Assembly (NCBI GenBank): GCA_037975125.1
Contig: CM075851.1
Location: 77,987,063-78,051,062, forward strand
Length of the DNA: 64,000 nucleotides
Direction: 5' to 3'
Source of the DNA: Latrodectus hesperus
Taxonomy: Eukaryota; Arthropoda; Arachnida; Araneae; Theridiidae
A program made the translations under genes and the position numbers. This document shows, in pieces, positions 1-64,000 of this stretch. Position 1 is the first letter of the stretch; every line of letters starts with the position of its first letter. Below the pieces are notes generated by a model that worked only from the letters and a program-made list of their open reading frames with translations, was not told where the DNA came from and ran no database searches.

Positions 1-820
1 TTCAACACTCTAACCCTACAGAGAATGACATAAACTTGAATTTTGATAAGTCTGCTAAAATGCAAAATTTTAGTGTTATACAGCAATATCATGAAATCTT
101 ATTCTTCGTCTTCATTTTCTTTAGTTAAAAAAATCAAGAACATTTTTGATATCTTCTAATAAGATTGTGTTAATGAATTGAAAATAAATGTTTAATTGAT
201 GTATTACTTATTTGTGATTTTTGTTACATTTTTAATTACAGTAGTAAAGATTTTATCAAAATATGAAAATATAATTGATATTTTTTTTTTACTTTTTAGA
301 CAAGAATTTTAACAAAAAAGTAAAAGTGTCATTAAATATTTTATGTAGGATTTTTTTGCTTTGTTTTTCTATTTCTTTTTTTCATTTAAACAAAAAATTT
401 TAAGTATAAAAACTGCATACTTTATGTGTTACAAATGATATTTTATGCAAAAAACTATAAATATATTATTCCTGATTATTTAAAATTAGTCTAAGTATTT
501 ATAATTGGCAGGACACATATAAGTGTAGAATACGCATTGAAGCATACGTACAAAGCACAGGAATCTAACCATGAGAAATAGTAGTTTTGAGGGAAATCTC
601 TTAAAAGTATTCCTACTGCGTTTATATCTTGTAAGCACTCCTTTTCTCCTCCATACATACTTTAATATATTTTTTAATGAAAGTAAATCTAATAATAGAA
701 TGAATACATTGCATATTTTTATAAATAAGTAGATTTTACATATTTTTATGAACAAACATGGTTTAATATATTCATCAAAACAGTTGTAAATATATTCCTT
801 TCATAAGTTGTTAGTAAATA
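1..820. other. P450 intron 9, no recognised feature
   Basis: AT-rich sequence with homopolymer runs of T. No conserved reading frame, splice-delimited P450 exon or repeat family could be recognised on either strand. Confidence 0.5.
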
Positions 821-822
821 TA

Positions 823-1697
823 AGGGGTGATCAAATGAAAAGGTACGAAACGATGTAAAAACGTATCCGTTAAATATTTGCATATTCCACCATGGGAGAA
901 AGTTGCGAGACATTTCGGGATGTGATTGGAGTCTTTGACCGGGATCGGAGCATGCGCGGGCGCACGCGTGCGCAGGAAAGAGCAAAGGCGCTTATCAAAA
1001 GCAGCGTCCAAATGATTTGGCCGTCAGTATGAGGACAGGATGTCATTCACGTTGAAAAATTCGACGATTGAGAAGCAGTGAGGTGTTATCTGATTTCTGA
1101 CAGCAGAAGGTTGAGAAACCAGTGGAAGAATGCATCGTCACCATCCCCCTAAAAAGCTCAAAGCCGTACCGTTAGCAGGTAAGGTGTTGCTCACCGTCTT
1201 TTTCGACTTTCAAATTCCGATACTTGTGGAACTCCTTGAGCACAGAAAAACCATAAACTCCAATGTGTACCGTGAGACATTCCGACACCTACGTAGGTCA
1301 ATCAAGAACAAAAATGGGGCTGCTCACGAAGGGTGTGTTTCTGCAGAATGATAACGCTCGACCACACGTCTCCAGAGTCACACACATGGCACTGGCCAAG
1401 TTCAAGTGGGAGACGTTGGACCATCCAACCTACAAACCGGACATGTCTCCCTGCTATTTCCATGTGTTTGGTCCACTGAAGGAACAACTGAAAGGGAAGC
1501 GCATTAAATAGGACGACGTACTCAAGGACAATGTGAAGGATTGGATTTCGTCACAGCCACTGAAATTCTGGGAACAAGGAATCCTGAGGCTTGTTCATCA
1601 GTGGGATCGTTGTGCTCAAGCCTATGATGTATATTTTGATTAAAGTCTACATCTGTACCTTCTGTATCGTTTCGTACCTTTTCATTTGATCATCCCT
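823..1697 (+). mobile_element. Internally deleted mariner element with intact inverted ends
   Basis: Terminal inverted repeats of about 32 bp (AGGGGTGATCAAATGAAAAG at the left, its near-perfect reverse complement ending at 1697) are flanked by TA target duplications at 821-822 and 1698-1699. At about 875 bp the element is shorter than the 1.3 kb usual for mariners. Only the C-terminal half of a transposase is present; the left 300 bp has no recognisable transposase N-terminus. It sits in P450 intron 9. It could only move if supplied with transposase in trans. Confidence 0.85.
1130..1642 (+). pseudogene. Mariner transposase C-terminal half, broken
   Basis: The reading frame starts in the middle of the catalytic domain with MHRHHP, AGKVLLTVFFD (first catalytic Asp) and NSNVYRETFRHLRR. 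A frameshift near 1320 moves it to a second frame with FLQNDNARPH (second catalytic Asp) and FHVFGPLKEQLKGKRIK. After an in-frame TAG at 1509 it continues with DWISSQPLKFWEQGI and HQWDRC. The third catalytic Asp expected in SPxDxH is Tyr (SPCYFH). One frameshift, one stop and one lost catalytic residue make it inactive. Confidence 0.85.
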
Positions 1698-1699
1698 TA

Positions 1700-2853
1700 T
1701 ATATTTAAATAGATATGTTGTAAATGCATTTATAAAATATACTTATTAATAATTATAATAATTTATGCATTTTCATGAATGACTGGTATTTATTTTTTGT
1801 ATTTCATCTATTTTTTATAGAATGCCGAAAATATCCCTCTATTTAATGCAAGAGTAAGCATCTTTTTAACGTATTTTCATAATCAAATATTTGTCAGCGC
1901 ATTAATGGTCAAACCTTTACTTTTATTGATATTTTTTTATTACATGCATTGGGGTAAAATATCTTTCATGTTTTACTAGAATATGCATTTTCATTAAGGA
2001 AATTTGCAAGTATATGAAACTAAATATGTATTTTTTTCAATAAGTAATCCGTTATACACTAAAAAATATTTTAATTTCTAAATGCACCGAGAAAAAATGT
2101 CAAAAAAGTGTTTTAATGTATATTTACAATCAAAAATTTAAAAAAAATAAAGATATATTTTTTAAAATATGGTACTGTTTAAAATGAATGTGGGAAGAAT
2201 GTCAGTATTTCTTATTCTGCATAATTTTATTATTTTCATTGATGATTGAAATTAACTGTTTCCAAGGATAAATAAAATAATAAATACAAAATTCTTAAGT
2301 TTCGGATTTTTATAAAATATTCACTATTTATTGAAATATTGCATTTTTTAGGATTTTATTCATAAACTACTCATTATTTATTTATTGTTGCTGATTTGAG
2401 TGGATTTCTTAGACAGTACATGTTTAGTTTTCTTTTGCTTAAAGTGCCTCTTTAAAATAAAAACATAATGCTAAAATAATTTGTAGGTATGTGATGCGAT
2501 GTTGTATGTTAATATTTTTTACAAACTTTAAACTTTTAAAAGCAGTTATAAAACACAAGTAAAATAAAATGATTTATTTCAAAAGAAATAAAAAATGTAC
2601 TTATAATTCATTCGTATATTACTTGAATGGTGTTTAAATAATTGCAAAATAATTATGTATCTTTCAAGATTGTATATCGTGTTACAAAGTAATTGCAGTT
2701 TTCGATTACACCATAGAATATTTATTTTAAAGAATTCTGATTTTTTTTTACCATGCACTCTATTATCTTTAAGTTAACAAACAAATAAAACTTTATTTAA
2801 AAAAATTGATAAAGAACCTGTCAAATTCAATGTATTAGATCTTACTGACTTAC
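1700..2853. other. P450 intron 9, no recognised feature
   Basis: Very AT-rich sequence between the mariner and the exon at 2854. No P450 I-helix motif, transposon end or RNA gene was recognised. Confidence 0.45.
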
Positions 2854-38785
<35,932 letters not shown>

Positions 38786-39916
38786 GTTTTTCTGACTACG
38801 ACTAAACGAAAACAATCATTTTCCTACGTCGTAGATGTAAACCAAACTGTCATGAAAATAAAAGAAAGAACAAGCCCTTCGCCACTGCTGGTTCTTCAAA
38901 TTACGCAATCCGTTGAAAGATGAACTGTTGTAATTTAGTGATAAGCAAATATGATTGCAGCTCTCGTCATTAATTTATTAAAAAATAATGATAAGTTTAT
39001 AAATGGAAATTAATTAAAATATAAATAAAATCTTTCGAAGTTGATTTTTTGTAGAGAAAATAAAAGATGTATATTTTATTGCTTCTTTTAATTCTAAATG
39101 TGTAAGTACACCAACTTTTTATTTGTTTAATTCAAAATACACATATAAGCTCAATTGCCTTATTCACCAACATTTGAGATTAATAATTTCTAAATTATAT
39201 AAGTGTATTTCTTAATATATTAATTATTACAAAACGAAAAATAAAGAATGAAAATATTAACGAAAAAAATTAAAACATTGTTTGTATAAAGGAAAACAAA
39301 AAATAAATTATCAATTACATGCAGAAACTATTATTTGGAATTTAATAACTAAGCAATATAAAATTATCCCAACCAAAATTTTCAAATAAAAATGTGTAGG
39401 AATTTACCAAGAGCATGTACAAGTTTAAATATCAATTATGTCACTTGACTGTGGATATAAAGAATTCTTATTAGCAAATATAAGGGCTCGAAATCGTAAT
39501 GGAATGTGAAAATTTCAAAAATGATCTTTAAATAGGTTAGATTATTTCAAAATATGTGGAATGCTTAATGCATATTTGTCACACACTCTACTTTTCTAAT
39601 GCATTATCAAAATTTTAATGAATATTCATTTATGGCATTCTGTTACACAGTTACCGTCACATAACCTTTTCAAATCCTTAATTAAATTGTATGGCTTTAT
39701 TTATAAATGCTTGGCTTTATTTCCTCGTTTGCTCCCTCATAACATTGCATTCCCACTCAAACTTTCAAGGTTATATTGACAAAAAGCACTTTACTTTTTA
39801 ATTGCAAATTATACAAGCAATTAGTGGATACCGAAATTTAAGTCTGGACCAAGAAAAGTAAAATATTAAAACCCTAATAAAAATTTTTGAGAATATCAAT
39901 AACTCAGCATTATATT
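38786..39916. promoter_or_regulatory. P450 upstream region and likely shared promoter interval
   Basis: This stretch holds the 5' UTR and promoter of the P450 gene (minus strand). If the candidate signal exon at 39067 is real, it also holds the promoter of the plus-strand gene. I could not identify a clear TATA box or Inr. The remainder up to the assembly gap is AT-rich and featureless. Confidence 0.35.
39067..39101 (+). CDS. Candidate signal-peptide exon of the plus-strand gene
   Basis: ATG at 39067 begins MYILLLLLILN, a strongly hydrophobic stretch like the start of a secretory signal, and runs into a consensus GTGTAAGT donor. The exon would end at phase 2, whereas the first TIL exon at 41058 needs phase 1. 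At least one further exon would be required, and the 500-N gap leaves room for it. This is speculative: short AT-rich frames of Leu/Ile codons arise by chance. Confidence 0.3.
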
Positions 39917-40416
39917 NNNNNNNNNNNNNNNNNNNNNNNNNNNNNNNNNNNNNNNNNNNNNNNNNNNNNNNNNNNNNNNNNNNNNNNNNNNNNNNNNNNN
40001 NNNNNNNNNNNNNNNNNNNNNNNNNNNNNNNNNNNNNNNNNNNNNNNNNNNNNNNNNNNNNNNNNNNNNNNNNNNNNNNNNNNNNNNNNNNNNNNNNNNN
40101 NNNNNNNNNNNNNNNNNNNNNNNNNNNNNNNNNNNNNNNNNNNNNNNNNNNNNNNNNNNNNNNNNNNNNNNNNNNNNNNNNNNNNNNNNNNNNNNNNNNN
40201 NNNNNNNNNNNNNNNNNNNNNNNNNNNNNNNNNNNNNNNNNNNNNNNNNNNNNNNNNNNNNNNNNNNNNNNNNNNNNNNNNNNNNNNNNNNNNNNNNNNN
40301 NNNNNNNNNNNNNNNNNNNNNNNNNNNNNNNNNNNNNNNNNNNNNNNNNNNNNNNNNNNNNNNNNNNNNNNNNNNNNNNNNNNNNNNNNNNNNNNNNNNN
40401 NNNNNNNNNNNNNNNN
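39917..40416. other. Assembly gap, exactly 500 N
   Basis: Exactly 500 unknown bases, the kind of fixed-size placeholder used when scaffolding. The true size is unknown, and the join between the P450 side and the TIL-gene side rests on scaffolding only. Confidence 0.97.
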
Positions 40417-40425
40417 TTACAGTAT

Positions 40426-40815
40426 TCACCGTAAAGAGATACTAGCCTTGTGGTTAGGACAGGAGTCTTCCGTCCGGTAGGGTGGGGTTCGATTCCCAGT
40501 GCCGCCAACGATTCACCGAGTACATGCGATATAAGTGCTCGTTAAATCTGTGGAATTGAAAGTTTTGAGGCCGATCGCTGAGCAGTTACTATGAGTGTAA
40601 TGATCTGGAGAAAATTTCCTCCCTTTCCAGATCAATGTCAAAATTGAAGCAGTGGATCCACTAGTGGTGCCATCTATCGGAGGAGAACTTAGAGCAAAAT
40701 CGTACTTTCACCTTCGTGGTGGTCTGGTTAAACGAAAGATTACTGACTTAAATTCCGCATCGTCGTAGGTAGAATGAGCTTGGCATGTCCAAATGTCATA
40801 AGTAACACCAACAAC
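40426..40815 (+). mobile_element. tRNA-derived SINE, family B
   Basis: TAGCCTTGTGGTTAGGACAG (A box) and GGGGTTCGATTCCCAG (B box) head a body of about 330 bp with TGGTGCCATCTATCGGAGGA and CGTACTTTCACCTTCGTGGT. It ends in an AACACCAACAAC tail. The same body occurs on the minus strand at 47901-48202. The left end abuts the gap. Confidence 0.85.
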
Positions 40816-41057
40816 AGCGTAAATTGTAAACTTTTTAAAGGACTTTTTATACATTAAGGCTGTATTAATCTATCTGGAAAAAACCTCCAAGCACCTACTG
40901 CAACACAAATGTGAGACAGAAAGTAGGAACACAATTACCGTTGTTCAACAATGAGAGGGGAATTAAATCAGACACTGCTCCTACTCCGAAAGCTCAGTAC
41001 TATTACTAGGCCATGGTTAATTAATAATTGTGCTGAATGTAACAATTTTTTCCACAG
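40816..41057. other. Sequence upstream of the first TIL exon
   Basis: No recognised feature, apart from the pyrimidine-rich acceptor TTTTTTCCACAG directly before 41058. Confidence 0.4.
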
Positions 41058-60392
<19,335 letters not shown>

Positions 60393-60474
60393 GATAGGTT
60401 TATTTGTCTTGATTATTCATTAATGTTCTTAATGTAAATCTAGAACCGTTAAGAATTTTAATGAATTCACACTC

Positions 60475-60480
60475 AATAAA
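60475..60480 (+). terminator. Poly(A) signal of the TIL gene
   Basis: The consensus hexamer AATAAA in CACTCAATAAACAATTG, 83 bases past the stop codon on the coding strand. Confidence 0.7.
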
Positions 60481-63218
60481 CAATTGCAAGTTGAGTGAAT
60501 TCGTTGTCGTTTTTTTCTTATCAAAAACATTAACTGCAATAACTTGTAAATATTATAATTATACATATGAGGTCTAGTTGTAAAATGGAAGAAAATATAA
60601 TAAAAAGTATTTTTTCTTACTTATTTAGAAAAATTGCTTTATTAAAGATGCATGTTTTGTTGAAATTATTTGTCCAGCATATCTCTATAAATAAATATTG
60701 TCATTATTTTGTGAATTCTATAATGATTATTTTTAATGATTTTATAACTTTATAAATTGTTGAATAAATCTATCTACACATATATTTAAAGAGCAATTAT
60801 TTATATCGCCATGATTTTTTTGCATTATTTAAATTCGGTTTTCAGTCGTTTCTTCCAATTTTCATTAATTTTTTAATGTTATATCATGCATTTATTTTGT
60901 TTCGTAAAAAGCATTCATTTTCCCTGATCTTCATTCGAAAACACAAATTTACGTAGAAAACACACATTTATAATAAATAAATTGCATTTTATATATAAAA
61001 AATAAATAAATCATACCAGGACCAGATAAAATAACCAGGACAATAAAAAATCAAGACATATGATTTGAGAATCAAACAAGAAAAGCTTCAAATCAAAAAT
61101 ACCATTCATCTAAATTATTATTAGTGCAAGTGGAGAGAAAATAAAATACACATATTTCAGTTATTAAAGCATGTTTTCCCTAAACCCCAATAATTACTTT
61201 GTATTAAGCCACATTTCATTTATGATATTAACCAATCATTATTTAAGGAAAAGTGTAATTTTCTTTATGCATATTTGTTTGAGGAACTTAATATTCTCTA
61301 GCGAAAATAATTAAAATAGATTATAAAAACGATCTTACTATTTATATGATAATCAATTCAAATGAAAATATATTGGCTATGCATTTTAAAGACTGTCTGA
61401 ATTTTCTAAATTATTTCTAACATGACTTGTTTGTGTGTATTAAACTCTTCACTCACGTTATCTTTGTACGAGGAGCACTGGTAAAAGAGCATCAGTACCG
61501 TAGCTCCACTAAATTTTGGTGCACAATGTCAAGAATGGCTGCATTGAATTTAAATGAAGCATTTATACTCATGTCTTATTGGATCCTAAAAATATTCTGC
61601 TAAATTATTTTAGAAATTCATATTAATTTTTTTTAATGACAATAAAATCCATATTTTCACATATGTCATTTTGGTAAGAAGAAATAATTTTCTGACAACA
61701 ACATTGCTGTTAATAATTTAAAGCTTAATCCAAATTTTTATCACAGACTCTTTTCAAATGAACACAGTGAGAATAATTTGTGATAAGGAGAATTTTTTCT
61801 TATGTGTTGATTTTATCAAAAAAGCTGTAATCTTTGTTAAGCAAACATTATTATTGACACCATTCTATACGATTGTTCCCAACTGACCAATATCGCAGAA
61901 ACATACTTGACAACAAATAGGTCTTATTCAAGAAAGCTTTATCAACGTAATTTGCTCTTTTGCAGTAGTTAATTACATTAATTTTCATCTAACCTTTACA
62001 TATTTATTCTCTTAATGTATTAACATACTTGCCAGTTTATGTCTTGATGCTATCTAAATTGTCGAGTAAGAGTAATGTTTTCCTCTGACTGGTGTTCATG
62101 GTGTTCATGATATATTAATCCATTGTTAAAATTTGTTCAATATCCACTTTCCAAAACTTTCTTGCAATAAAATTTGTTGTTTTAAAGATTTACTAATACA
62201 TGAAAGTATTTTTTGTTGGAAACTCACACTTTTTAACCAGTTTGACTTACTCAAATCTGGCAGCCATTTAACAAACAATGAAATTTTTCTAATGATTTCG
62301 TTCTTCCGTATTTCATTTACGAATTTCTCCTGATTCCATGTAGATAGTTCAACACGGTGTTGAAAAAAATCGTGATTCGAGATCCAAATGTTGCTCTTTG
62401 GCACATTGCGTGTGGCTTTTTCACAAAATACACATGTGGAGGAAGAGTTATTTTATATAACTTTTAAGAATAAACTAGATATTCTAAAAAATTGCCTGTT
62501 TCTGATAAAACAGTGAACAGTCAAAATTTCTTTAAACGTCACCAACCAGCAAATCGAAAACCTTAAATAAATTATAGCTCATTATGCAGTTTTCTTATAC
62601 AAATGATATAGAACATGTTTCACATTTAAAGATTTATTTCTTGAATGAGTCCCAAAATAGGAAATAAATATAGGTAGTATAGTATTAACACTTAAAAACA
62701 TTTGTTTATTTCAGCCTTAACTTTTTATACCTTCTATAAGCGTTTTGGCGAGCACTGATTTAGGTCAGATAAGAAAATATGTCTATTCTCTCAATATAAA
62801 CATTATTATCTGAATTACCATAAATTTTGGGTAAGCTGAATAATATAAAATTCAAAGTAAATGATCTTCAGTAGTAAATGCTATTTTTTTACTCCTGGCA
62901 TTCATCTTGTTCATGTATAAAGAATAAATGGCGAATGAACGAAATCTGCATATGTTAACAATTACGTTGTTACTGATGTGTCTTTTATGGTAATCTATGG
63001 AACGACTTAATTTAACAATTTTTCACCAAAATCTATTCTGCAAATTGTGGTGATAGTTCTAAAATTCCTTGTAATGTTACAGTTACCATTAATGCTGATA
63101 CCATGAAACAACTCAAATGCTATTTAGCAAGAGCATTAATTAAAAGGATAAATATATAATCTTTCTATTTAATGGTAGTTTATCAGATTTTGCTTCAGTA
63201 GAATAAGCTTGGAACATA
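60481..63218. other. Downstream intergenic sequence, no recognised feature
   Basis: AT-rich sequence 3' of the TIL gene. Open frames at 60567-60755 and 62126-62404 have no recognisable domain. No repeat family was identified. Confidence 0.45.
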
Positions 63219-64000
63219 CAGTTGACAAAAAAGTTTTCGTACACCATCATAATCTTGAACATACCTGCAGCAATGAATTTAATTTTGTTCATTAAATAAT
63301 AGTCATCACATTTCTTAACATCAAAGCAAAATACGTAATGTAAAACTCATAAATTTGCTACAAAATAATTAATTAGGGAAAAATGTAGAAATTTGATTTC
63401 GCAAGAAAATATATCAGTTACATTTACATCTCATTACTTGTAAGTAATACCTTAAAAGATCAAAAAATGCTTGAGGGAAAAAGTTTAAATAATTTCACCC
63501 AAAATTATTTAAAAACTTGTCAAAGATACAAATTTAGGAACATTTAAAAAAATTTCAACTTTATATAAACAGCAATGCATACTAAAATGTGTGTGGAATT
63601 CTTGGATACATACAAGAAAAGAATTTACCTTGAAAAAATCGTGCAAAGTTACTGGGATATTGTAAGACTGTTAAAAATGAGTTTTTTTACAGTTCAATCT
63701 ATCATAAAAAATGCCCAAGGAACAGATATAACAAAACATAAGCCTAAATCCGGTCGACCAGTCGTGGGAAAATGAAGAAAATTATTGAAATTGCCTTAAA
63801 AATCCTACACAAAGTTCTGGAACTATCGTCAAAAATTTGCCTCAACTACAGGAAATGTTGAGACTCCACAAACTATTCTGAAATTATTGAAGAGAGAATT
63901 TCAGTCTGATCTCAAAGAAATGTTGGGACGTAACCGGAAAAATACAAGATAATTTTATCTTTCAGCTAAACAGCACCCCAAACCATTCAGTTGTATAACA
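63219..64000 (+). mobile_element. Tc1-like element, left part, runs off the window
   Basis: CAGTTGACAAAAAAGTTTTC at 63219, preceded by TA and followed by GTACACC, resembles Tc1-type inverted repeats. A decayed transposase start follows at 63575-63775 and continues in other frames: KKRIYLEKIVQSYWDIVRLL, SFFTVQSIIKNA, and HKPKSGRPVVGK (GRP linker) ending in a stop. Thereafter come LKREFQSDLKE-type fragments. The right end is outside the window. Confidence 0.7.

Noticed and set aside
1..2853. Search for the P450 I-helix exon (AGxxTT) on the minus strand
   Set aside because: No matching reading with splice sites was found, so the gene is treated as continuing outside the window.
39798..40508. 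Long frames across the N gap
   Set aside because: They consist mainly of unknown residues from the 500 N and carry no information.
60567..60755. 62-codon frame downstream of the TIL gene
   Set aside because: AT-rich chance frame with no domain and no splice or promoter evidence; it lies past the poly(A) signal.

Overview
This is eukaryotic, very AT-rich, intron-rich and repeat-loaded sequence, most probably from an arachnid and likely a spider. The evidence is: two multi-exon genes with GT-AG introns of several kb; Tc1/mariner, Ty3/gypsy, Helitron, LINE and tRNA-derived SINE copies typical of arthropod genomes; and a nuclear copy of mitochondrial cox1 that reads cleanly only with the invertebrate mitochondrial code (AGA as Ser, ATA as Met, TGA as Trp). 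The spider placement is inference. No operons, CRISPR arrays or bacterial features are present.

Two host genes can be reconstructed. (1) On the minus strand, from 38785 down past 2854 and off the left edge, lie the first nine exons (949 coding bases, about 316 residues) of a microsomal cytochrome P450 of the CYP3 clan. All eight exon junctions visible are phase-compatible. The I-helix, ExxR and haem-cysteine exons lie to the left of the window. (2) On the plus strand, 41058-60392, are three phase 1-1 exons each carrying a cysteine-rich TIL (trypsin-inhibitor-like) unit. They are followed by a terminal exon with a Ser/Thr- and acid-rich tail and a poly(A) signal. Its 5' end is missing or lies in or left of a 500-N assembly gap (39917-40416). 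A possible signal-peptide exon at 39067-39101 would put the two genes head to head about 280 bp apart.

Layout: 1-2853 P450 intron 9 with a deleted mariner. 3002-10211 intron 8 with a decayed Tc1 (3563-4602) and a complete-ended DUF4817-type element (4921-6382). 10328-14321 intron 7 with a Tc1 element broken by one stop codon (10707-12243). 14468-21470 ordinary introns. 21568-28852 intron 3, holding a young, structurally complete Ty3/gypsy element (23002-28624) inserted in a microsatellite. 28906-38702 introns 2 and 1 with three SINEs and long microsatellites. 39917-40416 gap. 40426-60480 the TIL gene, whose introns hold SINEs, a long-TIR MITE (42403-43134), a Tc1 element with IR/DR ends (46117-47764), a cox1 NUMT (49211-50056), a truncated Tc1, a Helitron-like element and a LINE fragment. 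60481-63218 no recognisable features. 63219 to the end another Tc1-like element that runs off the window.

The two genes have no evident functional link: P450s are ER mono-oxygenases and TIL proteins are usually secreted protease inhibitors or matrix proteins. The most noteworthy items are the young gypsy element, whose LTR carries a tRNA-like segment and an internal duplicate of its own polypurine tract, the TIL-plus-acidic-tail gene, and a GC-AG intron in the P450.
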